From the NCBI RefSeq assembly GCF_022095615.2, contig NZ_CP155559.1, forward strand, positions 4,989,501-5,053,500: a stretch of 64,000 nt of DNA. Direction: 5' to 3'. The position numbers and the translations under genes were made by a program. Shown here in pieces: positions 1-10,533 of the stretch (position 1 is its first letter; each line of letters opens with the position of its first letter). Source of the stretch: Bacillus thuringiensis. Its GTDB lineage: Bacteria > Bacillota > Bacilli > Bacillales > Bacillaceae_G. Below the pieces are notes generated by a model. That model saw nothing but the letters and a program-made list of their open reading frames with translations, was not told where the DNA came from and did not search any database.

Positions 1-11
1 GTTCTATACAC

Positions 12-248
12 TTACTTTACTAAATACGTTAAACTCTTTGAATAGCCTAAATAATCAAGGAAAAAGTTACTTACAGATGTCCCAATTGCAATTGTAATTA
101 GGATGAGTAATACTCGCGTCTGCATCACCTTTCCAGGCTTCATTAAACGCTCAATGTGAATACCTTGTAAGGCCCACCACGTAATGGTAATAAACAATAA
201 ATGCGAAACAATGGCAATCAGTGCTTGTTGCCCTAAAAGATGTGCCAA
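12..248 (-). CDS. ywzB: YwzB-like small membrane protein (DUF1146)
   Basis: A 78-residue membrane protein with two hydrophobic segments (about residues 9-29 and 45-65) joined by a basic loop. Size, topology and position next to the energy genes match the Bacillus YwzB/DUF1146 family, whose function is unknown. The first codon is TTG, preceded by an AAGGGG-type ribosome-binding site about 8 bases upstream. It lies downstream of the nuo operon on the same strand, with a 213-base spacer. Assignment is by resemblance from memory. Confidence 0.75.
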   Translation of the reverse strand: MAHLLGQQALIAIVSHLLFITITWWALQGIHIERLMKPGKVMQTRVLLILITIAIGTSVSNFFLDYLGYSKSLTYLVK

Positions 249-461
249 AAAATCGACCCCTTTTTACCCAGCTACTACTTACGAAATACTATAAAAAACG
301 ATACCATAATAAGTAGGAGCCACACTTTTTCAAATACAAATAAGCATCTTACATTTCACATCGTAATTTGCTCTTAAAAAACGTATACCTACATGCATTT
401 TCAATTGTAGTTCACACAAAATAAAAAGCGCAGAGCAACAACTCCACACCTTTTATTTTCA

Positions 462-1982
462 CTATTGTACCACGTTCCCTAGGAAGAAGAAATCCTTCAT
501 TAATGGAAAATATTCATAAAAGAAATTGTATCCAATCATCGGCATAATCCCTAGTATTACAATCGAGATTGCACAAAGGCTCATAACAACCTTTATATTG
601 AATGGCAAACGAATTTTCTCTTCCACTTCTCCCGTCCGGAAAAACATTTGCTGTAGAATACGGAAATAATATACGAATGAAATGACTGTCGTTCCCATCA
701 TAATAGAAGCTAGTACGTAATGAGCTGGCTCTACATGCAGTGCACCTAAAAAGATATTAATTTTCCCGATGAAACCAGCTGTTCCTGGTATCCCGGCCAA
801 CGATAGAATAAAAATCGTCATCACTATCGCCGTAAATGGTGACCTTTTATATAATCCGGTGAAAATGGTAATGTTTTCTTTGTCGCTTTGTAAGATTAAG
901 CCGTGAATAATTGCAAATGCTCCTATATTCATAAGCATATACGCAAGCATGTAAAACCACATGCTATCCATCGTAAATGGTGATAATGCTACAAGCGGAA
1001 CGAGTAAATACCCCGCATGTGCGATTCCCGAATAGGCAAATAGGCGTTTTACGTTATATTGCTTTAACGCTACTACATTTCCAATAATCATCGTAATACT
1101 AGCTAGCACAGCGATGTATATGCTCATACGCCCGTATAAAGATTGCATGTCTCCTTGCACCGATACACTTGCAAAAACCATGAGAAACAGACGAATAATG
1201 AGTAAGAACCCCGCAATTTTAGAAATTGTTCCAAGAAAAGCAGTAACAGGTGTAGTAGCCCCTTCATATACATCAGGTGCCCACATATGAAACGGCACTG
1301 TTGCAATTTTGAATGAGAGCCCGACGAGCAATAATAGAAATGCGAGAGCTAACAATAACTGAATACCACCAACAAGCTCCCCTGCGAATACTTTTTGCAT
1401 ATCCACGATATTAGTCGATCCTGTAATACCGTACAAATAACTCATTCCAAAGAGCGTAATTGCAGTTCCAATTCCTCCATTAATGACATATTTCATGGCT
1501 GCCTCATTCGATGCACGGTTCTTTTTTCGTATTCCTACTAAAATATACGAAGAAAGTGAAAGCAATTCTAAACCGACGAAAAGTGTAATGAAGTCGACAC
1601 TAGAAGCCATAAACATAGCCCCAAGAAGTGCCATTAAAAATAAGTAATAATATTCTCCCTTATCTTCAATTGGATTCTTCTTATCATCGCTCATTGCCAT
1701 GCATAAGATGAGGGCCGCTCCGCCTAACAACAACGTTTTGAACCCTTTTGAAAAACCATCTAGCACAAACGATCCGTTTAAAATATCTCCTGTGGGTTCA
1801 CCGTATAGCGTAACTAACGACACGATTGCTAATATGACGGCTGCGATTGCACTAAGCGCTACATATCTATGGTTCAGCTTAAAAAACAAATCACATATGG
1901 AAAGAAGGATGGCAGCTCCGAGAATTATGAATTCTGGCACCATGAGATGCCATGACAAGCTAAGTAACGTATTCATATCCAT
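462..1982 (-). CDS. nuoN: NADH-quinone oxidoreductase subunit N
   Basis: Antiporter-like proton-pumping subunit of complex I, last gene of the nuo operon. The 506-residue protein is almost entirely transmembrane. The conserved membrane glutamate lies in FVGLELLSLSSY, and the lysine and helix-break region in LSFKIATVPFHMWAPDVYEG, both typical of Mrp-related NuoL/M/N subunits. It begins two bases after the nuoM stop. The first ATG has its GG-rich signal almost touching it, so the in-frame ATG at 1976 (six bases after AGTAGG) is an equally good start and would give 504 residues. Confidence 0.95.
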   Translation of the reverse strand: MDMNTLLSLSWHLMVPEFIILGAAILLSICDLFFKLNHRYVALSAIAAVILAIVSLVTLYGEPTGDILNGSFVLDGFSKGFKTLLLGGAALILCMAMSDDKKNPIEDKGEYYYLFLMALLGAMFMASSVDFITLFVGLELLSLSSYILVGIRKKNRASNEAAMKYVINGGIGTAITLFGMSYLYGITGSTNIVDMQKVFAGELVGGIQLLLALAFLLLLVGLSFKIATVPFHMWAPDVYEGATTPVTAFLGTISKIAGFLLIIRLFLMVFASVSVQGDMQSLYGRMSIYIAVLASITMIIGNVVALKQYNVKRLFAYSGIAHAGYLLVPLVALSPFTMDSMWFYMLAYMLMNIGAFAIIHGLILQSDKENITIFTGLYKRSPFTAIVMTIFILSLAGIPGTAGFIGKINIFLGALHVEPAHYVLASIMMGTTVISFVYYFRILQQMFFRTGEVEEKIRLPFNIKVVMSLCAISIVILGIMPMIGYNFFYEYFPLMKDFFFLGNVVQ

Positions 1983-1983
1983 C

Positions 1984-3486
1984 CTACTTCACCCCCAATG
2001 TTTTCAATGTATTTTGAAGCGGATCCCCGAGTATTTCTGGCATTACTCCAATTGCAATAATGCAGAAAATAAGTAGCAATATAGGGACATACTCCCATCC
2101 GTGTATATCAGCTTTCGCTTCCCACTCTTGCTTACCAAATGTCACTTGAAGTGTTGCCCTTAATACGTATACAGCGGTTAAAATGATGCCAAGCACACCG
2201 ACTGCAGCAATGATTGGCTCCCCTTGGAATAAACCGAGAAAGGCAAGAAACTCGCTAACAAATCCAGACATTCCTGGCAATCCAAGCGATGCCATTCCTC
2301 CCGCTAAGAAGAAACCACTAAGTACCGGGACACTTTTTGCGAGTCCGCCAAGCGCTGTAATGTCCGAAGTTCCAAAGCGCTGTTCTATAACGCCAAGTAA
2401 GAAGAAGAGTAAGGCTGCAATTAAACCGTGAGAGACAACTTGGAATAGTGCCCCTTGTGTACCTGGTGCATTTAACGCCGCAAGACCCATTAATACGATG
2501 CCCATATGCGAAATACTAGAGTAAGCAAGCACCTTCCGAAAGTCCGTTTGAATGAGCGCTAAGAATGCTCCGTACAATAAATTGATAACTCCTAAAATCG
2601 CAATAAGCGTTGCAAACTCGCGAAAGTATTCCGGGAATAGCCCCTTTCCGAAACGAATCATACCGTATGCTCCAATCTTCAGTAAAACGCCCGCATGAAG
2701 CATAACTACAGCCGGATGCGCTTCAACATGCACATTAACCATCCAGCGATGTAACGGGAAAACGGGTAGTTTAATCGCGAAAGCAATCATTATGGCAAGA
2801 AACAAACCGAACTGTAAGCTGCTTGAGACAGCCATTCCTCCCCCAGCACCTACACTCGTTAATATTTCTTTCAGCTCCGTAATATTTGTTGTACCTGTTT
2901 TTGCAAATAAAACTGAGAAAACGATGAGTAAAATAGCGGAGCCAATACCGTTATATATTAAATAACTATAAGCGGCCTTTTCACTCGACAATTCCCCCCA
3001 CTTCCCAATTAATAAAAACATTGGCGGCAATGTAATTTCAAAGAAGATAAAGAACAACATTAAATTTTGAGCAGCGAAGACGCCGAGCATCCCTATTTCT
3101 AGCATGAGTAGCAGCATATAAAAGGCTTTTAAGTTCCTTTTAATAGTAAATGCCGCAATTGCTGCAAGCATCGCTAGAAGGGCTGTCAGCACCATCATAA
3201 CGAGTGATAAACCATCAATGCCGAGCTCGTAATAAATGGAAAACCATCTTTTATCCACCGCTGCAAAATCCCCAAATTTAATCCATTTCACTTTTTCATC
3301 GAATAGCGACAAACTCTTTCCAGAAGCATATGTACAAGCGAGGACGATAGCGATTCCAAATGGAAGCGCCGTCCCAAATAAACCAAGCGCTCGCACTGTA
3401 CGCGATTCTTTTTTTGGCGTTAATACAAGTAAGAGAATTCCTAAAAGCGGGGAAAAAATGAAGAACGTTAATAACAAATCATTCAT
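1984..3486 (-). CDS. nuoM: NADH-quinone oxidoreductase subunit M
   Basis: Second antiporter-like membrane subunit of complex I, 500 residues. The expected membrane glutamate (FFIFFEITLPPMFLLIG) and the lysine region (FAIKLPVFPLHRWMVNVH) are present. Family knowledge places it in the membrane arm, where it moves protons coupled to quinone reduction. Its ATG overlaps the nuoL stop by four bases, indicating translational coupling. Length is normal and no damage is visible. Confidence 0.95.
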   Translation of the reverse strand: MNDLLLTFFIFSPLLGILLLVLTPKKESRTVRALGLFGTALPFGIAIVLACTYASGKSLSLFDEKVKWIKFGDFAAVDKRWFSIYYELGIDGLSLVMMVLTALLAMLAAIAAFTIKRNLKAFYMLLLMLEIGMLGVFAAQNLMLFFIFFEITLPPMFLLIGKWGELSSEKAAYSYLIYNGIGSAILLIVFSVLFAKTGTTNITELKEILTSVGAGGGMAVSSSLQFGLFLAIMIAFAIKLPVFPLHRWMVNVHVEAHPAVVMLHAGVLLKIGAYGMIRFGKGLFPEYFREFATLIAILGVINLLYGAFLALIQTDFRKVLAYSSISHMGIVLMGLAALNAPGTQGALFQVVSHGLIAALLFFLLGVIEQRFGTSDITALGGLAKSVPVLSGFFLAGGMASLGLPGMSGFVSEFLAFLGLFQGEPIIAAVGVLGIILTAVYVLRATLQVTFGKQEWEAKADIHGWEYVPILLLIFCIIAIGVMPEILGDPLQNTLKTLGVK

Positions 3487-5345
3487 CGTAAATCCCCTCC
3501 CGTATAGAGCAAAATAATGACGAGTACCGCAAGCGAAACAGCTGTTATAGTGCCGTACACTTGTACATTTCCGTTTTGAAGTCTAGAACCGAGTCCGCTT
3601 ATCCCTTTAACTAGACTCCCTATTAAAACGGCAATTCCTTCGACTACATACACCTCAAATAAGCGAAGCACATGAGCGATTCCTTTCGTAATAGGAAGCA
3701 CCGTTATATTGTATAGTTCATCCACATAATATTTTTCTTTCAAAAGGTTATAAAGAGGTGTTCCCTCACCCCCAGCCCAATCTCTAGAAATAGATTTCTT
3801 GCCATATATGAAATATGCAAGAGCAATCCCAGCCAATGAAACGAGCGTCGCAACAATCATAATCCAAACTGGTCCATGTGCTTCTCGCGCTTTAAATGCT
3901 ACATCTTTCGTAAGCCAATCCCCGAGAAACGTCCCAAACCACGGTGTATTTATATAACCTGCCACTACTGCAAGGACCCCGAGAACGATCATCGGATACG
4001 TCATAATGCGGGGCGATTCATGCACATCTTCCTTCGTCTTTTCTTCCCCAGTAAAAACAAGGAAGTATAGTCGGAACATGTAGAATGCTGTTAAGAATGC
4101 TGCAATTACTGCTAAGATGAATAAAAAGTAATTGCCGTTCATCCAAGCCGCCGCTAAAATTTCATCTTTACTAAAGAAACCAGAAAGGAGTGGCACACCA
4201 CTAATTGCAAGAGTACCGATTAAAAATAGTGCACCCGTTACTTTCATCTTCTTCTGTAAACCGCCCATTTTATTAATGTTTTGCGTATGCACTGCATGAA
4301 TGACACTTCCTGCCGCCAAAAATAGTAGCGCTTTAAAAAAGGCGTGTGTCGTTAAATGGAAAACACCAGCTACATAACCAGCAGATCCTAACGCAAGCAT
4401 CATATACCCGAGCTGGCTAACTGTAGAATAAGCAAGCACTCTCTTTATATCCGTTTGTACAAGACCGATAGAAGCCGCAAAGATTGCAGTGAAGGCTCCA
4501 ACGATTGCCACCGTCTGCATCGCCACCGCACTTGCTGAAAATAGCGGAAACATCGTCGCCACTAAATATACGCCAGCTGCGACCATCGTCGCCGCATGAA
4601 TAAGTGCCGAAACAGGCGTCGGCCCTTCCATCGCATCTGGTAACCACGTATGAAGCGGGAACTGACCTGATTTCCCCATCGCACCGATAAAGATTAATAT
4701 CGCCGTTATTGTAATCATCGTAGGGGTAAGATCCCCCGTATGAATCGCTCTAAAAATGGCGTCATATTCAAAGCTACCTGCATGCCAGAAAATTAGGATC
4801 ATCCCAATAAATAAACCGACATCTCCAATACGTGTCATAATAAAAGCCTTTTTCGCAGCAGCCTTCGCTTCTTCTTTAAAGAAATAAAAACCGATGAGTA
4901 AAAATGAGCCGAGGCCCACTAACTCCCAAAATATATAAAGCTGTAATAAATTAGGTGATATAACAAGCCCGAGCATCGCAAATGTAAAGAGCCCTAAATA
5001 GGCATAAAAGGTTGGTAATCTTTCCTCACCTTTCATATAACCTTTCGAATACACATGTACAAGTAAGCTCACAAGTGTAACGATAAACAGCATTAAAGCC
5101 CCTAATGCTGTCACTTCAAAGCCAAATGATATATCAATATCTCCAGCTCTAAGCCATACCCACTTATGCTTTAATCCTACTTTTGAAAACCGTTCTATTA
5201 ATACAAGTACCGCAAATATAAAGGAGAGAAAGACGAAGAAAATACTAAGTACACTGCTTCCTTCTCTAATTTTCTTCCCGAATATAAGTAATAAAAAAAA
5301 CGAAACAAGCGGGAAAAGCGGTATGAGCCATGCATAATCGATCAT
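3483..5345 (-). CDS. nuoL: NADH-quinone oxidoreductase subunit L
   Basis: Largest antiporter-like subunit of the complex I membrane arm, 620 residues. Diagnostic stretches are FWELVGLGSFLLIGFYFF (membrane glutamate), GKSGQFPLHTWLPDAMEGPT (lysine and discontinuous helix) and a histidine-bearing helix LTTHAFFKALLFLAAGSV. A hydrophobic C-terminal extension corresponds to the lateral helix region of NuoL. It lies in the operon between nuoK and nuoM and overlaps nuoM by four bases. Confidence 0.96.
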   Translation of the reverse strand: MIDYAWLIPLFPLVSFFLLLIFGKKIREGSSVLSIFFVFLSFIFAVLVLIERFSKVGLKHKWVWLRAGDIDISFGFEVTALGALMLFIVTLVSLLVHVYSKGYMKGEERLPTFYAYLGLFTFAMLGLVISPNLLQLYIFWELVGLGSFLLIGFYFFKEEAKAAAKKAFIMTRIGDVGLFIGMILIFWHAGSFEYDAIFRAIHTGDLTPTMITITAILIFIGAMGKSGQFPLHTWLPDAMEGPTPVSALIHAATMVAAGVYLVATMFPLFSASAVAMQTVAIVGAFTAIFAASIGLVQTDIKRVLAYSTVSQLGYMMLALGSAGYVAGVFHLTTHAFFKALLFLAAGSVIHAVHTQNINKMGGLQKKMKVTGALFLIGTLAISGVPLLSGFFSKDEILAAAWMNGNYFLFILAVIAAFLTAFYMFRLYFLVFTGEEKTKEDVHESPRIMTYPMIVLGVLAVVAGYINTPWFGTFLGDWLTKDVAFKAREAHGPVWIMIVATLVSLAGIALAYFIYGKKSISRDWAGGEGTPLYNLLKEKYYVDELYNITVLPITKGIAHVLRLFEVYVVEGIAVLIGSLVKGISGLGSRLQNGNVQVYGTITAVSLAVLVIILLYTGGDLR

Positions 5346-5374
5346 TGTTTCCTTCCCCCTTTTCGGTCACAATG

Positions 5375-5689
5375 TTATCCTTTGAGCGTATCCATTTCAT
5401 CTACATGAACCGTCGTACGATTACGATACAAAGCAATTAAAATGGCGAGTCCTACCGCCGCCTCCGCTGCTGCTACAGCCATCGTAAACAGAGAGAAAAT
5501 TTGCCCTGTTAAATTTGGGAACAAACCTAATTTACTAAACGCTACTAAATTTAAATTGGCCGCGTTAAGCATTAATTCGATACAAACTAATACAATTACC
5601 GTGTTTCGCTTCGTTAAAGCTCCAAACAAACCGATGCAAAACAAAATAATCGCAAGCGTTAAATAAGCAGAAGCTGGAACGCTACTCAT
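5375..5689 (-). CDS. nuoK: NADH-quinone oxidoreductase subunit K
   Basis: Small three-helix complex I subunit, 104 residues from the chosen start. The two conserved membrane glutamates of the E-channel are seen in [17 protein letters not shown] and [11 protein letters not shown]. The reading frame is open further upstream, but a strong GAGGAGG signal six bases before the ATG at 5689 and the family length fix this start. The start overlaps the end of nuoJ by eight bases, so it is probably translationally coupled. Confidence 0.95.
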   Translation of the reverse strand: MSSVPASAYLTLAIILFCIGLFGALTKRNTVIVLVCIELMLNAANLNLVAFSKLGLFPNLTGQIFSLFTMAVAAAEAAVGLAILIALYRNRTTVHVDEMDTLKG

Positions 5690-6206
5690 TGGAATCCTCC
5701 TCTTTCTCATCCTTCTTCGCAAGTATAATCGCGCCAACAAGTGCTACAAGTAAAATAACTGAGGTTAACTCAAATGGAATAATATATTTCGAATAGAGAA
5801 GTGTACCGATTTGAAGTGTGTTTTTTTCATGGAGAGGTAAACTTCCTTGTGTGCTTCCATTTACAAAATCAATATTGTTAACAGCAAAATACATGACTGC
5901 CCCAAATGCTACAACCGCAAAGAAGATAATCCATTTTCGAAGAGTAAGACGTGATTCATTTTCTGCGTTATGTTTCGTTAACATAATGCCAAAGATCATA
6001 ATAATTGTGATCGCACCAGAGTAAAGTAAAATTTGTGCAACGCCGATAAATTCGGCCGATAAAAGAAAGTACAAACCTGCGATACTAAGAAATGTCAGAA
6101 CGAGAGCTAGCATCATATGCATGACTTTCGTTAAGTTCAACATAAGAACACCGCCGATAATTGCAGACAAGGATAGTATGAAGAATGCTACAAACTCGCC
6201 ATTCAT
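5682..6206 (-). CDS. nuoJ: NADH-quinone oxidoreductase subunit J
   Basis: Membrane subunit of complex I, 174 residues with about five transmembrane helices and a short charged C-terminal tail ([11 protein letters not shown]). The third helix, with [15 protein letters not shown], carries the glycine-rich pi-bulge region typical of NuoJ. It overlaps nuoI by four bases upstream and nuoK by eight bases downstream. Confidence 0.94.
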   Translation of the reverse strand: MNGEFVAFFILSLSAIIGGVLMLNLTKVMHMMLALVLTFLSIAGLYFLLSAEFIGVAQILLYSGAITIIMIFGIMLTKHNAENESRLTLRKWIIFFAVVAFGAVMYFAVNNIDFVNGSTQGSLPLHEKNTLQIGTLLYSKYIIPFELTSVILLVALVGAIILAKKDEKEEDSNE

Positions 6207-6622
6207 GCTTTATTCTCCTTCCTGACGTTTTCGTCGTTTTCGTCAAGCCACTGCAAATTTTTAAATAAATCATCACGTGAATATTCCGCGAGCTCAAAGT
6301 TATTTGTCATAACAATCGCCTCTGTCGGACAAACTTCTGTACATAAATCACACAGAATACAAATTTCAAAATTAATATCGTACGTGTCGATAATTTTTCC
6401 TTTTTTCGTAGGATCCGGATGTTTTTTCCCCGTTAACTGAATACAGTCTGTCGGACAAATGTTGGAGCACTGGTTACAAACAATACACTTTTCCGGATAA
6501 AACTTTTGAATACCTCGAAAACGGTCTGGCAACGGCAACGGTTGATTCGGATAATCATAAGTCACCTTCTTCTTACTCAAATTACTTAATGTATATTTTA
6601 ATCCTTTAAATAGTCCCTTCAT
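6203..6622 (-). CDS. nuoI: NADH-quinone oxidoreductase subunit I (2x[4Fe-4S] ferredoxin type)
   Basis: Peripheral-arm subunit carrying two [4Fe-4S] clusters that pass electrons toward NuoB and quinone. Both cluster motifs are visible: CIVCNQCSNICPTDC (about residues 47-61) and CILCDLCTEVCPTEA (about 87-101). At 139 residues it is compact, as in other Bacillus forms. It lies between nuoH and nuoJ. Because nuoE, nuoF and nuoG are absent, the partner delivering electrons to it is unknown. Confidence 0.96.
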   Translation of the reverse strand: MKGLFKGLKYTLSNLSKKKVTYDYPNQPLPLPDRFRGIQKFYPEKCIVCNQCSNICPTDCIQLTGKKHPDPTKKGKIIDTYDINFEICILCDLCTEVCPTEAIVMTNNFELAEYSRDDLFKNLQWLDENDENVRKENKA

Positions 6623-6647
6623 CTCTTACTGGCACCCCCCTCATAGA

Positions 6648-7649
6648 TTAGAAGAATAACTCCTTAATCAATGCCGTTAAGAAAATATTTGCAAGTGCAA
6701 TTGGCAATAATACTTTCCAGCCAAACTCCATTAACTGGTCACCTCTTATACGCGGGAACGTAACGCGGAACCAAATTAATAGAAAGACTACACTGCTAAA
6801 TTTCAAAGCAAACCATACCGATCCTGGGATAAATCCAAGGAACATAACTGGATTCCATCCGCCTAAAAAGAGCACTGTAATTAAAGATGCCATTCCGAAG
6901 AAATATACGTACTCTGAAAGCATGAAAAACGCCCATCGAAACCCTGAGTATTCCGTATGATATCCAGAAACAAGTTCCGACTCTGCTTCTGGTAAATCAA
7001 ACGGCGTCCTATTTAACTCTGCTACCGCCGCGATCAAGAAAACGACGAAACCGATTGGCTGCACAAAAATGTACCAAACATTCTCCTGCGCCGCTACAAT
7101 TTCATTTAAATTCAGGCTACCAGCTAACAAAACGACGCCAATTACACTCATTACGAGCGGAATTTCATAAGAAATCATTTGCGCCGCCGCACGCATCCCT
7201 CCTAAAAGGGAATATTTATTATTTGATGCCCATCCTCCGGTTACGACACCAATCGTCGTAATGCCAGAAACAGCAATGTAATACAGTAAGCCTACGCCAA
7301 TATCCGCGAACTGAAATTTATCAGTAAACGGGATGACTGCAAGCACCATAAATGCCGGTGCGAATGCAATGACAGGCGCTAATATAAACAACGGTTTATC
7401 TGCCGCTTTCGGAATACTATCTTCTTTCAGTAATAGTTTTAAAACGTCAGCTACCGTTTGCAGTAAACCGAACCGCCCCCCAACTTGGTTTGGGCCAATC
7501 CGCCCTTGCATAAAACCCATCACTTTCCGTTCTGCCAAAATACCATATGTAACGAAGCCAAGGACTGCAAATAATAGAAGTACCGCTAACCCGAAAAAAA
7601 TGAAGAAATTCGTCCAGCTTGAAGGTGATTGTAAGAGCGTCTCAATCAT
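6648..7649 (-). CDS. nuoH: NADH-quinone oxidoreductase subunit H
   Basis: Membrane subunit forming the quinone chamber at the junction of the two arms, 333 residues with about eight helices. The family signatures GPNQVGGRFGLLQTVADVLK and AELNRTPFDLPEAESELVSG (acidic quinone-chamber loop) are intact. It overlaps the nuoD stop codon by one base at 7649. Length and motifs are normal. Confidence 0.96.
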   Translation of the reverse strand: MIETLLQSPSSWTNFFIFFGLAVLLLFAVLGFVTYGILAERKVMGFMQGRIGPNQVGGRFGLLQTVADVLKLLLKEDSIPKAADKPLFILAPVIAFAPAFMVLAVIPFTDKFQFADIGVGLLYYIAVSGITTIGVVTGGWASNNKYSLLGGMRAAAQMISYEIPLVMSVIGVVLLAGSLNLNEIVAAQENVWYIFVQPIGFVVFLIAAVAELNRTPFDLPEAESELVSGYHTEYSGFRWAFFMLSEYVYFFGMASLITVLFLGGWNPVMFLGFIPGSVWFALKFSSVVFLLIWFRVTFPRIRGDQLMEFGWKVLLPIALANIFLTALIKELFF

Positions 7650-8749
7650 TAGCCATCAACCTCCCCAAGTACAATATCAACTCCACCTAAAATCGTAATT
7701 AAATTGGCGATGTTTTCACCTTTCAATAACTTCGGTAAAATTTGTAAATTGTAAAAAGACGGCCTGCGAAACTTCAAGCGGTACGGCTCTTTCTTTCCAT
7801 CACTAGCAATATAGCAACCAATCTCTCCTCGCGGCGATTCTATACGGACGTACGCTTCCCCTTTAGGCGCCTTAATGATTTTCGGCACTTTCGCTAGCAC
7901 AGCTCCGTCTTTCGGGAACTGATGGACAGCTTGCTCAACAATTTTTAATGACTCCTCAATCTCTTGCATGCGGCAAACGTAACGATCCCAAGCATCTCCC
8001 ACACTCCCAACAGGAATATCGAAATCAAAACGGTCATAAATAGAGTACGGTTCATCTTTGCGAAGATCCCAGTTTACTCCGGTACACCGCAAATTCGCTC
8101 CGCTTAATGAATACGAAATCGCTTCTTCCGCGCTATATATACCAACGCCTTTTACACGATTTAAGAAAATCTCATTACCGCTAACGAGATCATGATAACC
8201 TGCCAATTGCTCTCGCATATACGGAACGAACTCTTCCACTTTTTCAATCCAACCGTCCGGCGCATCCCACTTTACACCCCCGACTCTCATATAGTTAAAA
8301 GTAAGCCGGGCACCGCATAATTCGTTTAATAAATTTATAATCATCTCTCGTTCACGAAACGCGTACAAAAACGGACTGACCGCTCCTATATCAAGAAGAT
8401 TTGTCCCCCACCAAACGAGGTGGCTCGCAATCCTTCCAAGCTCCATTGCAAGTACTCGCAAGTATTCAGCCCGCTCCGGGATTTCAAGCCCCATCATCGT
8501 CTCTACAGCATGGCAAATGACGTAATTATTCGTCATGGCCGATAAATAGTCCATTCGATCTGTATAAGGGATAATTTGCGTATACTGTAAGCTCTCGGCA
8601 ATCTTTTCGGTCCCGCGATGCAAATATCCAATAACTGGTGTAGCTTCTTTAATAATTTCCCCGTCTATCTTAATAACAAGCCTGAACACACCATGCGTAC
8701 TCGGATGCTGTGGCCCTACATTCAAAAGCATTTCTTCCGTACGGATCAT
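7649..8749 (-). CDS. nuoD: NADH-quinone oxidoreductase subunit D (49 kDa)
   Basis: Quinone-site subunit of the peripheral arm, related to the large subunit of NiFe hydrogenases, 366 residues. The N-terminal [15 protein letters not shown] loop holds the conserved histidine that contacts quinone, and [12 protein letters not shown] is also as expected. Start is an ATG three bases after the nuoC stop. C and D are separate genes here, unlike the fused NuoCD of E. coli. Confidence 0.96.
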   Translation of the reverse strand: MIRTEEMLLNVGPQHPSTHGVFRLVIKIDGEIIKEATPVIGYLHRGTEKIAESLQYTQIIPYTDRMDYLSAMTNNYVICHAVETMMGLEIPERAEYLRVLAMELGRIASHLVWWGTNLLDIGAVSPFLYAFREREMIINLLNELCGARLTFNYMRVGGVKWDAPDGWIEKVEEFVPYMREQLAGYHDLVSGNEIFLNRVKGVGIYSAEEAISYSLSGANLRCTGVNWDLRKDEPYSIYDRFDFDIPVGSVGDAWDRYVCRMQEIEESLKIVEQAVHQFPKDGAVLAKVPKIIKAPKGEAYVRIESPRGEIGCYIASDGKKEPYRLKFRRPSFYNLQILPKLLKGENIANLITILGGVDIVLGEVDG

Positions 8750-8752
8750 AAG

Positions 8753-10018
8753 CTACACCTCCACATCATACGGTTCATAATCTTTCCTAAGCGGATACCC
8801 TATCCAATCATCCGGCATTAAAATACGTGATAAATTCGGGTGTCCCTTAAATACAATGCCGAGCAAATCATACGCTTCTCGCTCTGGCCAGTCCGCCCCT
8901 TTCCAAAGCACTGTCACCGATTCTACTTGCGGCTCTTCCCTATCCAGCTTCACCTTCACCGCTACTGACTGTTTCTTTCCATATGAAAATAAATGAACAT
9001 ATACTTCCATATGTGTCACAAAATCCGTCGCATGTAGCTCTGACATATAATCAAAAGCAAGTCCCTCATGGAATCGTATTAACTCCATTACTTCATAATA
9101 TTTTGAGGACTCCACCACAAGAGTTGGCACATCTTTTGAAAGTTTATTAATGTAGGAATCTACTAATGCATCCTCTCCTACGTTTACCTTAATAACGTCA
9201 ACATACTGATTTAAATACGGCTGATTCATGGATGGTTCTTCCCGCTTGGGCGCCTCTTCCTGCTTTCCTTCAACGCCCTTTGTCTTCGCCCTTGCAGCCG
9301 CAGCCACTTTTGCCTTCGCTGCTGCAATCGCCTTCGCCTTTTCATCTCCCGAATCCCCATCGCCTTGCGAGGCCTTCTGCTTCGCTAACGCCGCTGCTTT
9401 TGCCTTTGCTACCGCCACGGCCTTCGCCTTCGCTTTGGCCTTTTCTTCGTCCGTTACTTCTTCTGTTCCTTCTCTTTTTCGCTTCGCTAACGCCGCTGCT
9501 TTTGCTTTTGCGGCTGCTGCTGCCTTCGCCTTCGCTTTGGCCTTTTCTTCGTCCGTTACTTCTTCTGTTCCTTCTCTTTTTTGCTTCGCTAACGCCGCCG
9601 CTTTTGCTTTTGCGGCCGCTGCTGCCTTCGCCTTCGCTTTGGCCTTTTCTTCGTCCGTTACTTCTTCTGTTCCTTCTCTTTTTTGCTTCGCTAACGCCGC
9701 TGCTTTTGCTTTTGCGGCTGCTGCCGCCTTCGCCTTTGCTTTCGCTTTTTCTTCGTCCGTTACTTCTTCTGTTCCTTCTCTTTTTTGCTTCGCTAACGCC
9801 GCCGCTTTTGCTTTCGCTGCGGCTGCTGCACGTCGTTTTGCTCCTTCCACAGTCATATCATTATTTTTTGGTAGCGCTTTCTCTTTTTCTCGATTTTCTT
9901 CCTCAAGTTTACTTATTTCCGCATCATGTTTCGCAACGAGACGCTTTCTCGCCTCTTCTTTTGCACGTCTAGCCGCTTCTCTTTTCAAATCCTCTAAGTC
10001 TTTGTTTGGATCACTCAT
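8753..10018 (-). CDS. nuoC: NADH-quinone oxidoreductase subunit C with a long Ala/Lys-rich repeat extension
   Basis: The C-terminal 150 or so residues (about 265-421) are the 30-kDa NuoC domain, ending in the signature [17 protein letters not shown] and [13 protein letters not shown]. Before this lies a very unusual highly charged extension. Residues 1-60 are acidic/basic and predicted helical. Residues 61-212 hold a 34-residue repeat ([14 protein letters not shown], then [13 protein letters not shown]) present about four times, followed by diverged copies to about residue 245. Family members without the extension are about 150-200 residues. It overlaps the nuoB stop by four bases. The repeat is in frame throughout, so the gene looks functional. 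Confidence 0.94.
9428..9838 (-). repeat. Four tandem 102-bp repeats inside nuoC
   Basis: A 102-bp unit encoding 34 residues is repeated four times almost exactly. The sub-sequence GCTTCGCTAACGCCG recurs at 102-base steps, and copies differ by a few silent C/T changes and one Gln-to-Arg change. The unit length is a multiple of three, so gain or loss of copies keeps the frame. Edges are approximate because the flanking DNA is also Ala/Lys-codon rich. Confidence 0.9.
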
Positions 10019-10533
10019 TTATTCGTCACCTGCTTTCCCGTCTTGGCCTCGTAACGAATTTTTTCTTTCAATTTATTAATTCCATAAATTAAAGCAGCGG
10101 GATTTGGTGGGCAGCCAGGAATATACACATCAACTGGTACAATTTGATCTACACCTTTCACAACAGCGTATGAATTTACATATGGACCACCTGCTGTCGC
10201 ACAAGATCCCATTGCAATAACCCACTTTGGTTCAGGCATTTGATCATATAAACGCCGAACAATAGGAGCCATCTTCTTCGTTACCGTTCCCGACACAATC
10301 ATAACGTCCGATTGCCTTGGTGAAGTCCGAAAAAATGACCCAAATCGATCTAAATCGTAATGCGATGAACCTACTCCCATCATTTCAATTGCACAGCATG
10401 CCAGTCCGAATGTCATCGGCCATAAAGAATTGCTACGTGCCCATCCTTTCAACTGTTCCAATGTAGAAAAAAAGATATTTCGTTCTAATTCCGCTCGCTC
10501 ATTTGGATGTAATTCCTCAAAATTTATAACCAT
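10015..10533 (-). CDS. nuoB: NADH-quinone oxidoreductase subunit B
   Basis: Peripheral subunit holding the terminal [4Fe-4S] cluster N2, 172 residues. The cluster cysteines appear in [19 protein letters not shown] and PGCPPNP. The frame is open for seven codons upstream, but AGAAGGTG five bases before the ATG at 10533 and the usual [12 protein letters not shown] beginning fix the start. It overlaps nuoA by ten bases and nuoC by four. Confidence 0.96.

Noticed and set aside
9228..10079. Long open frames on the plus strand opposite nuoC (283 and 246 codons, Ala/Phe- or Leu/Pro-rich)
   Set aside because: They are the mirror of the Ala/Lys-codon repeats of nuoC. No ribosome-binding site, no family resemblance, and composition is fully explained by the sense repeat.
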